Shown piece after piece: positions 51,828 through 60,731 of a stretch of 64,000 bases of DNA. The notes beneath the pieces were generated by a model that was not told where the DNA came from, made no database searches, and saw only the letters and a program-made list of their open reading frames with translations. Location of the stretch: the NCBI RefSeq assembly GCF_019795295.1, contig NZ_JAIMCG010000012.1:62001-126000 (forward strand), in the 5' to 3' direction. Position numbers and translations under genes: made by a program. Each line of letters begins with the position of its first letter. Within the stretch, counting starts at the first letter, position 1. The DNA is from Cupriavidus sp. AU9028 (GTDB taxonomy: Bacteria > Pseudomonadota > Gammaproteobacteria > Burkholderiales > Burkholderiaceae).

Positions 51828-54140
51828 TCAACCGCCGCCGAACATGGAGTTGCGGTCCGAGGTGCGTCCTTGCCCGCCTGCGGGCGCATTGTCGGGCACG
51901 GGGGCGGTCTTCCCGGCCGTGCCCTGCTGCCCTTGCCCGCCCTGAGCTCCCGGCTCGGTCTTGCCCGCCGCGGCCGGCGCGCTGGCGTCGGCGGGGCGGC
52001 CGCGATAGGTCTTGCCCGGCGGCGGCGCGGTGGGACGCTTGCGCAGCTCTGCCAGCAGCTTGCTGCACTGGCTGTCTTCCTCCGGCGTCAGGTCGATCAG
52101 CGGCACGACGGTGGCCACCGGTGCAAGCAGCGCCAGCGCGACCGCGCCGCCGGCCCGCAGGGCCAGCACGCCGATATCGGGACTGACGCGCGGGTTCTTC
52201 AGCGTGCCGCCCACGTACAGCGGCGAGCGCAGCGAGAACAGCCGCAGGCCCTTGGAGTCCGGGTTGATGGTCAGGCCCAGTTGCTCGTTGGCAAGGTTGA
52301 CCACCCCGGTGGCATTGATCACCGCGTCCTGCGTGTCCACGACGAAGGTACGGGCGCGCGCCATGCCGTCGGTGAAGGTGAAATCGGCCACGCCGCAGTT
52401 GATCTGCACCGGCTTGTCGCCGAACAGCTTGGCGATGATGACGCTGCCTACGTTCAGCCCCATCGCTTCGAGCAGGAACTTGCTGATGGTGCCGTTCTCG
52501 ATCAGCAGCCGTCCCTCGCCATTGGACGAGCCGAGCAGCGCGGCCACCGAATTGCCGGTCGCGGACAGCTTGGCCGCGCCGTTGACCTCGCCGACGCTGG
52601 CCTGCATCGACTCCAGGTCCGGGAACAGCTGCTTGAGCTTCAGGCGCCGCGCGGTCATGTCGATGGTCGCGGCCATCGGCTCCCGCTTGCCGTTCAGTTG
52701 CAGCGTCGATACCAGGTTGCCGCCCGCCACGCCAAAGTTGAGCGGGTCCAGCCGCAGCACGCCGTCCTGCAGCTTGATATGGGTGCGCAGGTCGGTGATC
52801 GGCAGGTCCTCGTCGCGCACGATGCGCTGGCCGGTGAAGCGCACGTCGGCGTCGATGCTGTCCCACCGGTCGGTGCGGAACGGCGCCACCGGCAGCGCCT
52901 TGTTGGCCGGCTGCTTGACCACCGGGGAGGAGGGATCGGCGCGGTCGCGCTTGGACTCCGTGCCGACCACCGGCGCGAGGTCGGCGAACCGCAGCTGCCT
53001 GGACACCAGTTCTCCGGACAGCAGCGGCCTCGGCTCGCGCTGGGTATAGCCGAGCGTGCCCGACAGATCGCTGCTGCCGACGCGGCCGGTGAACTTCTCG
53101 TAGCGGAAGACGGACGCGCCTTTCTCCAGATTGGCCACCAGCCGGCCTTCCGTACGGTAGGGCGGGGTTTCCGGCAGCACGATGCCGGTCAGCGCATACA
53201 GGTGAGACATGCTTTCGCCCGACAGTTGCAGCCGCAGGTCCAGCGCGGCCAGCCGTGCGGGGTCGGTCAGCGTCCCCTCGATCTGCGCGCGCGTGGTGCC
53301 GACCCGCACGTCCGCCTGCAGGGGGAAGGGGCGGCTGGCATCGCGCAGGCTCAGCACCGCGCCGGCCTTGCCGCTGGCGTTGATGGTGGCCTGGTTGTAG
53401 CGGCCGGTGGCGCGCCAGCGAATGCCGTACGGCGCGTCGCCGCCGGCCTTGCCGGTGGCGCCTGGCGTGCTGGCGGCATCGGCTGCCGGCGGCGGTGCGC
53501 TCGCGGCGGCCGGGGCGCTGCTGCTGCCGGTCAGCGGGCCGTCACGCTCGCGGTCGTACAGCGCGGCGTGGTCGATGGTGTCGATGCTGGCGCGCAGCTG
53601 GATCTTGCTGGCGGCATCGTCGAGCGACAGGTTGCCGCGCGTCAGCACGATCTCGCCCAGGTCCAGTTGCCAGCGCGATGGCTCTTCGTCTTCCTTCTTC
53701 GGGAAGGTCCAGTTGTTGCGCTTGTCGGCCAGCCGTTCCAGCCAGACGGCCGGCCCGTCGACAGTGACGGATGGCAGCGAAATCGTGCGGGTGATCAGGG
53801 GAAGGGGCCGCAGCACGAAGATCAGTTCGCGCGCTGTCGCCATGTTGGGCTGCTCGGCCCATTCCGGGTTGCCCACGGTGATGTCCCGCGCCGACAGTCG
53901 GGGCCAGGGCACCCAGCTGCGCCAGCCGGCCTCGTTCTCGGGCCGGCGGAATGTGAGCACCAGGTCGCCGTTGACCGCGAAGGGGCGGCCAATGGCATCG
54001 CTGACTTTCTGGTTCAGCCACGGCTTGAGCCGGTTCCAGTCGAAGACGAGGATAAAGATCACCACTGCCGCAATCAGCACGACGGGTGTCAGTGCGCTGA
54101 TGAGCAGTACCTTGCGGCGCAGGGACATGCGCAGGGACAT
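51828..54140 (-). CDS. AsmA-family (AsmA/TamB-like) envelope protein
   Basis: 770 residues. A basic start and one membrane helix (KVLLISALTPVVLIAAVVIFILVF, read in two pieces) anchor it to the inner membrane; the rest is periplasmic. The N-terminal AsmA domain shows PWLNQKVSDAIGRPFAVNGD, PRLSARDITVGNPEW and IFVLRPLPLITRTISLPSV. An Ala/Pro/Ser-rich linker lies near residues 205-240 (SSSAPAAASAPPPAADAAST). The C-terminal AsmA_2 part has MTARRLKLKQLFPDLESM and NGTISKFLLEAMGLNVG. The last 60 residues are Gly/Pro/Gln-rich, ending FGGG. The family is linked to phospholipid transport to the outer membrane. Confidence 0.9.
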   Translation of the reverse strand: MSLRMSLRRKVLLISALTPVVLIAAVVIFILVFDWNRLKPWLNQKVSDAIGRPFAVNGDLVLTFRRPENEAGWRSWVPWPRLSARDITVGNPEWAEQPNMATARELIFVLRPLPLITRTISLPSVTVDGPAVWLERLADKRNNWTFPKKEDEEPSRWQLDLGEIVLTRGNLSLDDAASKIQLRASIDTIDHAALYDRERDGPLTGSSSAPAAASAPPPAADAASTPGATGKAGGDAPYGIRWRATGRYNQATINASGKAGAVLSLRDASRPFPLQADVRVGTTRAQIEGTLTDPARLAALDLRLQLSGESMSHLYALTGIVLPETPPYRTEGRLVANLEKGASVFRYEKFTGRVGSSDLSGTLGYTQREPRPLLSGELVSRQLRFADLAPVVGTESKRDRADPSSPVVKQPANKALPVAPFRTDRWDSIDADVRFTGQRIVRDEDLPITDLRTHIKLQDGVLRLDPLNFGVAGGNLVSTLQLNGKREPMAATIDMTARRLKLKQLFPDLESMQASVGEVNGAAKLSATGNSVAALLGSSNGEGRLLIENGTISKFLLEAMGLNVGSVIIAKLFGDKPVQINCGVADFTFTDGMARARTFVVDTQDAVINATGVVNLANEQLGLTINPDSKGLRLFSLRSPLYVGGTLKNPRVSPDIGVLALRAGGAVALALLAPVATVVPLIDLTPEEDSQCSKLLAELRKRPTAPPPGKTYRGRPADASAPAAAGKTEPGAQGGQGQQGTAGKTAPVPDNAPAGGQGRTSDRNSMFGGG

Positions 54141-54340
54141 GAATTGGAACTCCTGGTCGCCGCGCTGACCTGCTGGTGCCGGCAGCCAGGCGACATGCGG
54201 ACCATCGTGAGGCTATTGTATATTTGGCACCTCCGGGCCTCCTGTCCGCCACTGGCTGACATCGATGCCAGCCGATTCTTCAATTCCCCACGCTGCGGCC
54301 ATCCCCTTGCGGGCCGGCCGCTGTCCCGAGTACCCGCTGC

Positions 54341-55240
54341 ATGGCGCAAGACGACTTCCGCAACGATCGCCCCGGCGACGTTGCCGCTTTCTCCGCAATG
54401 ACGCCGGCCGAACCGCTGCCGGCGCCGCCGACCCCAGTCGATGACGACTACGACCGCCGCTTCGGTGGCGTGGCGCGGTTGTATGGCGCCGCGGGCCTGG
54501 CGCGGCTGGAGGCGGCCAACATCTGCGTGGTCGGCATCGGCGGGGTCGGCAGCTGGGCCGCCGAGGCGCTGGCGCGGAATGCGGTGGGGCGGGTCACGCT
54601 GATCGACCTGGACCACATCGCCGCCTCGAACACCAACCGGCAGATTCATGCGCTCGGGGACCAGTACGGCCGCGCCAAGGTCGAGGCGATGGCCGAGCGG
54701 ATGATGCAGATCAATCCCCGTATTCGCGTGCGCACCATCGACGATTTCGTCACAGCGGAGAATGTCGAAGCCTTGCTGGCCGGGCACGACTACGTGATCG
54801 ACGCGATCGACTCGGTACGCGTGAAGATCGGGATGCTCGGTTGGGCCCGCCGGCAGGCAGCGCGCATCATCACCTGCGGCGGCGCCGGCGGTCAGCTCGA
54901 TCCCACCCGCGTGCGGATTGCCGACCTGTCGCGCACGGTACAGGACCCGCTGCTGGCCAAGGTGCGCTCCGGCCTGCGCAAGCACTGGGGCTGGCCGCGC
55001 GATCCGAAAAAGCCGTTCGGCGTGCCGGCCGTGTATTCCGACGAGCCGTTGCGTTACCCCGAGCCGGAGCAGCAGGCCTGCGGCCTCGACGAGGCGCCCT
55101 TCACCGATGCCGCGCACCCGCCACGCAGCGGGCCCCAGGGGCTGGCGTGCGCGGGGTTTGGCTCCTCGGTCGGCGTGACGGCGGTGTTTGGCTTTGTTGC
55201 CGCTTCGGCGGCGTTGACCGCGATCGCGGCATCCCGATGA
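54341..55240 (+). CDS. tcdA: tRNA threonylcarbamoyladenosine dehydratase
   Basis: 299 residues. E1-like ATP enzyme that cyclises t6A37 of tRNA to ct6A. Seen are YDRRFGGVARLYGAAGLARL, the nucleotide fold NICVVGIGGVGSWAAEALAR, VTLIDLDHIAASNTNRQIHA, VIDAIDSVRVKIGML, ITCGGAGGQLDPTRVRIADL, then YPEPEQ and the final GFGSSVGVTAVFGFVAASAA. The N-terminal 35 residues are acidic/Pro-rich; an internal Met at 54398 could be the start. Its stop overlaps the hemerythrin ATG. Confidence 0.95.
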   Translation: MAQDDFRNDRPGDVAAFSAMTPAEPLPAPPTPVDDDYDRRFGGVARLYGAAGLARLEAANICVVGIGGVGSWAAEALARNAVGRVTLIDLDHIAASNTNRQIHALGDQYGRAKVEAMAERMMQINPRIRVRTIDDFVTAENVEALLAGHDYVIDAIDSVRVKIGMLGWARRQAARIITCGGAGGQLDPTRVRIADLSRTVQDPLLAKVRSGLRKHWGWPRDPKKPFGVPAVYSDEPLRYPEPEQQACGLDEAPFTDAAHPPRSGPQGLACAGFGSSVGVTAVFGFVAASAALTAIAASR

Positions 55241-55716
55241 GCGAGTTCATGCGCGAACCCTGCAACCCGCCTGCTGGCGATCCCGACCTCGATTGCAGTG
55301 CCCTGCCGCCGGCACTGCGGCTGGGCGAGCCGGTCACCGACCATCTGCACGCCGAATTCCTGCTACTGCTCGAACAGGCGGCGCAGGCGCCCGATGGGGC
55401 GCTGCTCGCCGCGCTGGACGAGTGGCTGGACCATACCCGCTACCACTTCGGCCAGGAGGAGGCGTGGATGGAAGCGATGGGCTACGGCCCGCGCGACTGC
55501 CATCGCACCGAGCACGAGCAGATGCTGGCGATTGCCGCGCGGGCGCGCGGCTGCGTCGAGCAGGGGGATGCCGAAACCGGACGCCGCCTGATCGCGGAAC
55601 TGCCGGGCTGGCTGGCCCAGCACATTGGCCAGCGCGATGCGCCGATGGTCGCGCATATGCGCGAGAACGGCTTCACGCTGGTGGAAGGGCCGGTGCAAGG
55701 GCAGGCCGCGCCGTAA
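55237..55716 (+). CDS. Hemerythrin-domain protein (bacteriohemerythrin-like)
   Basis: 159 residues, coupled to tcdA by an ATGA overlap. Diiron O2-binding four-helix bundle; ligands appear in order: DHLHAEFLLLLEQ (His), DHTRYHFGQEEAWMEAMGY (His, His, Glu), HRTEHEQML (His) and QHIGQRDAPM (His, Asp). All are in the expected spacing, so the diiron site is probably functional. The N-terminus (MSEFMREPCNPPAGD) is free of a signal peptide, so it is cytosolic. Roles in the family include O2 delivery or sensing and nitric-oxide defence. Confidence 0.85.
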   Translation: MSEFMREPCNPPAGDPDLDCSALPPALRLGEPVTDHLHAEFLLLLEQAAQAPDGALLAALDEWLDHTRYHFGQEEAWMEAMGYGPRDCHRTEHEQMLAIAARARGCVEQGDAETGRRLIAELPGWLAQHIGQRDAPMVAHMRENGFTLVEGPVQGQAAP

Positions 55717-55758
55717 CGCCGGGCCTGCCTGGCGCCTTTGACTGCGGCCGCCCCGCCG

Positions 55759-56601
55759 TCAGTTCAGCACGGCGCTCAACTGGCGTCGCCAGCTGGCGAC
55801 GCTCTGCGGGTCGGGCATCATGCCGAACACCGACAGCATGGTCTTGCGGCCGATATCGTCGCCGAAGGCGCGGTTCTGCCGCACGATCTCCAGCAGTTGT
55901 GCCAGCGCGGGCTCGTACTGGCGCCGCGCGATCAGCAGCTGGGCGAGATCCAGCCGGGCCTGCAGATCGCTCGGGTCCGCCTGCACGCGGCCGGCCAGCG
56001 TGGCCTCGTCGGGCAGGCCGGCCAGGCCGCGCAATGCCTCCAGCCGCGTGACCAGCGCCGCATGGCCTTCCTCCTGGGCGGCGCGCTCGGTCAGCATGCC
56101 GAACTCGGTCTCGGCCGCCTGCATCGCGTTCTCGTCCAGCAGGAAGCCGATGTACTCGATGCGGGCCTCGTCGAAGCCGGGATCGAACGCCACCGCGGCC
56201 TGGAACGCGGCGCGGGCCGCTTCCCGGTCGCCCTGCGCCAGCGCTGCGCGGGCCTGCCGCAGCGACACCTGGCCGGGGTTCGGGGTCACCCGCTCGATGA
56301 ACTGGCGCAGCCCCGATTCGGGCAGCACGCCGACAAACTGGTCCACTGGCCGGCCGTCGACGAAGGCGATCACGTGCGGAATGCTGCGGACGGCGAAATG
56401 CGCCGCCAGCGGCTGATTTTCGTCGACGTTGACCTTCGCCAGCTTCCAGCGCCCGCCGGCCTCGCGCTCCAGCTTCTCCAGCAACGGGCCCAGGGTCTGG
56501 CAGGGACCGCACCAGGGGGCCCAGAAGTCGACCAGCACCGGCACGCGGCGCGACAGCTCGACCACGTCGTTTTCGAAGTTCTGCAGGGTTACGTCGCTCA
56601 T
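55759..56601 (-). CDS. cnoX: Thioredoxin-TPR co-chaperone (CnoX/YbbN-like)
   Basis: 280 residues from MSDVTLQNFENDVVELSR, the usual start. The N-terminal thioredoxin domain has VLVDFWAPWCGPCQTLGP with both active-site cysteines, KLAKVNVDENQPLAAHFAVR and RSIPHVIAFVDGRPVDQFVG (cis-Pro). The C-terminal 160 residues are TPR-like helices (LRQARAALAQGDREAARAAF, LAQLLIARRQYEPALAQLLE). E. coli CnoX lost the first cysteine and acts as a holdase; here the complete WCGPC suggests true redox activity. Convergent with the hemerythrin gene. Confidence 0.93.
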   Translation of the reverse strand: MSDVTLQNFENDVVELSRRVPVLVDFWAPWCGPCQTLGPLLEKLEREAGGRWKLAKVNVDENQPLAAHFAVRSIPHVIAFVDGRPVDQFVGVLPESGLRQFIERVTPNPGQVSLRQARAALAQGDREAARAAFQAAVAFDPGFDEARIEYIGFLLDENAMQAAETEFGMLTERAAQEEGHAALVTRLEALRGLAGLPDEATLAGRVQADPSDLQARLDLAQLLIARRQYEPALAQLLEIVRQNRAFGDDIGRKTMLSVFGMMPDPQSVASWRRQLSAVLN

Positions 56602-56762
56602 CGGTTGCCTCGATAGTTCGCTGTCCGGCACATTCCGGACACTCGGTTCCGTGGAACAGGTAAGGTCGGACCGCAGCGAATCAAGCATGTTCAGTGCAGC
56701 CCGCCGCGCGGACATCGCAAGCCGTCCGGGCGGGCCTTGGGGATTGTCCCCCATTGGAAATA

Positions 56763-56774
56763 GAACGATCGTTC
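56763..56774. promoter_or_regulatory. TetR-type palindrome before the acyl-CoA ligase
   Basis: GAACGATCGTTC is a perfect 12-base palindrome, followed by TATATT (56779-56784) and flanked by TCAGT-N7-ACTGA. GAACG-centred palindromes are used by TetR-family regulators of fatty-acid genes (FadR/PsrA/DesT type). It lies 95 bases upstream of the ligase ATG. Confidence 0.6.
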
Positions 56775-56868
56775 AGTTATATTGACTGACGATCCGAAAA
56801 CCGGCACGTCGCCCGCGCCCGCCAGTGCCTGGCGACAGCCAAGACGGCCAAGACAGCCAGGAGACACC

Positions 56869-58566
56869 ATGCCCGACCAGCAGCCTCGCCCTCATTTCCA
56901 GTTCTGGCCCAAGCGCCTTCCCACGGCGATCGTGCTGCCCGAAACCTCGCTCTGGTACAACCTGGAGGTGTCCGCACGGCGCTACGCCGACAAGGCGGCG
57001 ATCCGCTATTTTGGCAAGGCGATCACCTTCCGGGAACTGGAGGAGCAGGCCACGGCGCTGGCCGGCTGGCTGCAGCAGAAGGCCGGCGTTGCCAAGGGCG
57101 ACCGCGTGCTGCTGTACATGCAGAACTGCCCGCAGTTCATCCTGTCCTACTACGCCATCCTGCGCGCCGATGCGGTGGTGGTGCCGGTCAACCCGATGAA
57201 CCGGGCCGAGGAGTTCAAGCACTATGTGACCGACGCCGGCGCCACCGTGGCGATCTGCAGCGCCGACCTGGCCGGCGGTGTCGCCGCCGCCAACGCCGAA
57301 CTGCCGGCGGAGCAGCAGCTGCAACATTTGCTGGTCACCCACTATGCCGACGCGCTGCCGTCGTCCCATGTCCATCCCGAGGACGAGCCGCCGGCCTGGC
57401 TCACCGCCGAGCATCCGCTGCCGGAAGGAGCGACGCCATGGACCGAGGCGATGCAGGCGGGGCTGCAGCCCGGTCCGCATACCGCCGGGCCGGACGACAT
57501 GGCGGTGATGCCGTACACCTCGGGCACCACCGGCTTTCCCAAGGGCTGCATCCATACGCACCGCTCGGTGATGCACAACGTCGTCGGCGGCGCGACCTGG
57601 TCCGGCGGGGGCGCGGAGTCGGTGATCCTGTCGGTGCTGCCGCTGTTCCATGTCACCGGCATGCAGTACGGCATGAACGGGCCGATCTACAGCGGTGCCA
57701 CGGTGGTGATGCTGCCGCGCTGGGACCGGGAGGTGGCCGGGCGGCTGATCTCGCGGTATCAGGTCACGCACTGGACCAATATCCCGACCATGGTGATCGA
57801 TTTCCTCGCCAGCCCGAACCTGGAGAGCTTCGACCTGTCGAGCCTGCGCTATATCGGCGGGGGCGGCGCGGCGATGCCGCAGGCCGTCGCCGAGCGGCTG
57901 CGCGAACAGTTCGGGCTGAACTATCTGGAGGGCTACGGCCTGTCGGAAACGATGGCGCCGACCCACAGCAATCCCTACGACCGTCCCAAGCTGCAGTGCC
58001 TGGGCGTGCCGACCTTCAACACCGATGCGCGCGTGGTCGATCCCGCCACGCTGCAGGAGCTGCCGCCGGGCGAGGTGGGCGAGATCATCGTGTCGGGCCC
58101 GCAGGTATTCAAGGGCTACTGGGGCAAGCCCGACGCGACGCGCGAGGCCTTCATCGAGTTCGAGGGCAAGACCTTCTTCCGCACCGGCGATCTGGGGCGG
58201 ATGGACGAGGACGGGTATTACTTCATCACCGACCGGCTCAAGCGGATGATCAACGCGTCGGGTTTCAAGGTCTGGCCCGCCGAGGTGGAAAACCTGCTGT
58301 ATCGCCATCCGGACGTGCAGGAGGCCTGCATCATCGGCACGCGCGATCCGTATCGCGGCGAGACCGTCAAGGCGGTGGTCGTGCTGAAGGCCCACGCCCG
58401 CGGCAAGACCACGCCGGAGCAGATCATCGACTGGGCCAAGGAGAACATGGCGGCCTACAAGTACCCGCGAGTGGTCGAGTTCGTCGATGCGCTGCCCAAG
58501 TCGGGTACCGGCAAGGTGATGTGGCGGCAGTTGCAGGAGGCGGAGAACGCGGCCCGGCGCGGCTGA
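56869..58566 (+). CDS. Long-chain acyl-CoA ligase family protein
   Basis: 565 residues from MPDQQPRPHFQFW behind AGGAG. Seen are PETSLWYNLEVSARRYADKA, VMPYTSGTTGFPKGCIHTH, VLPLFHVTGMQYGMNGPIYS, LEGYGLSETMAPTHSNPYD, FFRTGDLGRMDEDGYY, the ASGFKVWPAEVENLLY motif and the catalytic lysine in LPKSGTGKVMWRQL. FKVWPAEVE is typical of medium/long-chain fatty-acid ligases. The GAACGATCGTTC palindrome upstream hints at control by a fatty-acyl-CoA-sensing TetR repressor, which is not encoded in the window. Confidence 0.9.
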   Translation: MPDQQPRPHFQFWPKRLPTAIVLPETSLWYNLEVSARRYADKAAIRYFGKAITFRELEEQATALAGWLQQKAGVAKGDRVLLYMQNCPQFILSYYAILRADAVVVPVNPMNRAEEFKHYVTDAGATVAICSADLAGGVAAANAELPAEQQLQHLLVTHYADALPSSHVHPEDEPPAWLTAEHPLPEGATPWTEAMQAGLQPGPHTAGPDDMAVMPYTSGTTGFPKGCIHTHRSVMHNVVGGATWSGGGAESVILSVLPLFHVTGMQYGMNGPIYSGATVVMLPRWDREVAGRLISRYQVTHWTNIPTMVIDFLASPNLESFDLSSLRYIGGGGAAMPQAVAERLREQFGLNYLEGYGLSETMAPTHSNPYDRPKLQCLGVPTFNTDARVVDPATLQELPPGEVGEIIVSGPQVFKGYWGKPDATREAFIEFEGKTFFRTGDLGRMDEDGYYFITDRLKRMINASGFKVWPAEVENLLYRHPDVQEACIIGTRDPYRGETVKAVVVLKAHARGKTTPEQIIDWAKENMAAYKYPRVVEFVDALPKSGTGKVMWRQLQEAENAARRG

Positions 58567-58598
58567 TCCTGTGCCGGGGCGGGGGCGGCGCGCGGGTC

Positions 58599-59402
58599 TC
58601 AGTGGCCTCGCGCCCGCATCAGCATCTTCACCATGGTCTTGTAGCCGCGCTGGCGGGCATGGCGCGTCGGCGTGTTGCCGTCCCGATCGGCCAGGTTGGC
58701 GTCGGCGCCCGCATCGAGCAGCAGCTGCACCACCTGTTCATAGCGCGCACTGCCGTCGCCAAGCACGATTGCTTCCAGCAGGGCGGTCCAGCCCAGCCCG
58801 TTCACGTGGTCGACCTGCACGCCCGCCTGCAGCAGCAGCCGGACCACCTCCGGGTTGCCGCGTTGCGCGGCCACCGTCAACGCCGTGCCCCGGTAGCGGT
58901 CCATCGCGTTGGGGTCGCCGCCGTGCGCCAGCGCCAGCCGCACCAGCTCGACCTGGTTGGTCGCCGCCGCCAGCAGGATGGCGCTGTTCGATTCCCGGTC
59001 CTGATGGTTGACGTCCGCCCCCGCCTGCATCAGCGCCCGCGCAATGCGGGCGTGCCGCAGGTTGACGGCGACCAGCAGCGCGGTGCGGCCGCGCTCGTCC
59101 TGTGCATGGGCCGAGGCGCCGGCCGCGATCAACCGTTGCACCAGTTCCAGGTCTCCGGCGGCAGCGGCGACCAGCAGGTTGCGGTCCAGCGCGGTAACGC
59201 CGCCGGTGCGGCGCGCGGTCGAGCCCTGTGGCGGGGAAGGGCGCGGCTTGGCAGGCCCTGGCGAGGTGGCGATCGATGCGGGCCGCATGCCGGGCGGCAT
59301 CGCGCCTGCGCTGGCCAGCAGGGCGCCTCCCAGCAGCAGCGTTCCCAGTCCCAGTGCCTCGGCGGCCTTCAGGCGGCGGGGATGGGCAGTGGGCGTGGAC
59401 AT
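58599..59402 (-). CDS. Exported ankyrin-repeat protein
   Basis: 267 residues. A signal peptide or anchor (KAAEALGLGTLLLGGALLASAGAM, in pieces) precedes about 35 Pro/Ser-rich residues and five to six ankyrin repeats: LVAAAAGDLELVQRLIAAGA, TALLVAVNLRHARIARALMQ, AILLAAATNQVELVRLALAHG, TALTVAAQRGNPEVVRLLLQ, ALLEAIVLGDGSARYEQVVQ, and NTPTRHARQRGYKTMVKML. Likely a periplasmic protein-binding scaffold. Lies 14 bases after chaC on the same strand. Confidence 0.87.
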   Translation of the reverse strand: MSTPTAHPRRLKAAEALGLGTLLLGGALLASAGAMPPGMRPASIATSPGPAKPRPSPPQGSTARRTGGVTALDRNLLVAAAAGDLELVQRLIAAGASAHAQDERGRTALLVAVNLRHARIARALMQAGADVNHQDRESNSAILLAAATNQVELVRLALAHGGDPNAMDRYRGTALTVAAQRGNPEVVRLLLQAGVQVDHVNGLGWTALLEAIVLGDGSARYEQVVQLLLDAGADANLADRDGNTPTRHARQRGYKTMVKMLMRARGH

Positions 59403-59416
59403 GGTCGGGTGTGCCG

Positions 59417-60223
59417 TCAGGCGGCGGCGCGGCGCGGGCCGGGGGCGGGATCGGCGGCAGGTTCGGTCACCGGGTCGCTGGGCGCCGGCCTTGCCGGGTC
59501 GGCGCTCCTCGCCTGCGCGGCCAGCGCATCCGCGGCCTGGATCTGCCGCCACAGCCGGCTCAGGTAGGGATCGTCCAGGCCGTGCGTGGCCAGTCCCAGC
59601 ACGGTCTGGTGCAGGTAGTCCCGCGCCGGGCCGTACAGACCGCAGGCGTGTTGCAGGCATCCGACGATCTGCTCGTCCGGCAGCCGGCCGGCATAGGCTT
59701 CATGGGAGCGGTTCATCACGAAAGCGAGCGCTCGCTGGGGGGTCGGCTCGCCCGCCAGTTTCACGCGCAGCCAGCGGGGGTGATAGGCCCCCGTCATCAT
59801 CTCGCGGCGCCACAGTACGCGAAATTCCTGCTCAAGAACCGCCTCCGGTATCCGAAAGACCATGCCATGGCAGGAGCCGCCGCGGTCCAGCCCGAGCACG
59901 AGTCCGGGACGGTCCCAGGTGCCGCGATTGATGCGGGAATACAGATAGAAGCCGCGATGGTAGCCGTGCACGGTCGCCAGGCGCCGCTCGGTGTGCACCA
60001 CCATCGGGTTCCAGATCAGCGAGCCGTAGCCGAACAGCCAGACATCGCCGCCGTGCCTGTCATCGGCGCCTGCGCCGGCGGTGGCGATCCGGGGGCGGCT
60101 CTGCAGGGCGGCGCGCACGGACCGATCGAGTGCTTCGTCGGAAAGCAGCGTCGAGGCGACCGGGGTGCTGTTCAGGGATGCCCGCAGCCGGTCCGCCTCG
60201 AGATCTTGTCGGGTGATGGCCAT
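59417..60223 (-). CDS. chaC: Glutathione-specific gamma-glutamylcyclotransferase (ChaC)
   Basis: 268 residues. Degrades glutathione to 5-oxoproline and Cys-Gly. The signature VWLFGYGSLIWNPMV is complete; FYLYSRINRGTWDRPGLVLGL, CHGMVFRIPE and LWRREMMTGAYHPRWL (catalytic Glu in RREM) are present. GYLP-like RLPDEQIVGCLQHACGLYGPA follows. The first 55 residues and the Pro/Ala-rich last 35 extend the ChaC core at both ends. Operon with the ankyrin protein. Confidence 0.92.
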   Translation of the reverse strand: MAITRQDLEADRLRASLNSTPVASTLLSDEALDRSVRAALQSRPRIATAGAGADDRHGGDVWLFGYGSLIWNPMVVHTERRLATVHGYHRGFYLYSRINRGTWDRPGLVLGLDRGGSCHGMVFRIPEAVLEQEFRVLWRREMMTGAYHPRWLRVKLAGEPTPQRALAFVMNRSHEAYAGRLPDEQIVGCLQHACGLYGPARDYLHQTVLGLATHGLDDPYLSRLWRQIQAADALAAQARSADPARPAPSDPVTEPAADPAPGPRRAAA

Positions 60224-60399
60224 GAGTGCAAGGATAATGCAAAGGCCGGCAGCACAGTCGCATGGCCGTCGACCGCAAGGGGATGGACGCCGGTATGTCG
60301 GTTGACGGCAACGTCCGCCGGAAGGCCGGTGCGGCTGCTGTGGCGCATGCGCCGCCGGCAGTCGAATCTACGACGCATCACTGCAAGGAGAGAGGGGCA

Positions 60400-60720
60400 A
60401 TGGCGAGAACGCTTACGGTGGCCTTCGGCACCGGCCGGGAGTTCGAATACACGATTGGCGACAGCGAACTGGCGGGCATCAGCGACGATGCCGGCTGGGC
60501 GTGGTTCGACCGCGAATATGCCGAGCTGGACTGCAAGGCGTCGAGTCCGGTCGGCAAGGTGCTGGTGATCGACAAGATCCTGAGCGTGGCGCGCTTCTCG
60601 GGCGAGCAGCGCTTTGCCAACGACACGGATTGGGCGCGCGATTATGCGCGGCACGCGGCGCATCTGCTGGGACGCGACCGCGTGCGGGTGGACGTGGGGA
60701 ACGCCTCGATCGGCTTCTGA
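60400..60720 (+). CDS. Conserved hypothetical protein, 106 residues
   Basis: Starts at an ATG with AAGGAG and GAGGGG just upstream. I do not recognise the family. Mixed alpha/beta, acidic: ARTLTVAFGTGREFEYTIG, SDDAGWAWFDREYAEL, KVLVIDKILSVARF, NDTDWARDYARHAAHLLGRD, RVRVDVGNASIGF. No membrane segment, no cysteine pair except one Cys. Codon use is like its neighbours. It is convergent with the FKBP gene, with an 11-base gap. Upstream in-frame codons from 60262 are not needed. Confidence 0.7.
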   Translation: MARTLTVAFGTGREFEYTIGDSELAGISDDAGWAWFDREYAELDCKASSPVGKVLVIDKILSVARFSGEQRFANDTDWARDYARHAAHLLGRDRVRVDVGNASIGF

Positions 60721-60731
60721 CAGCCGGCCGG

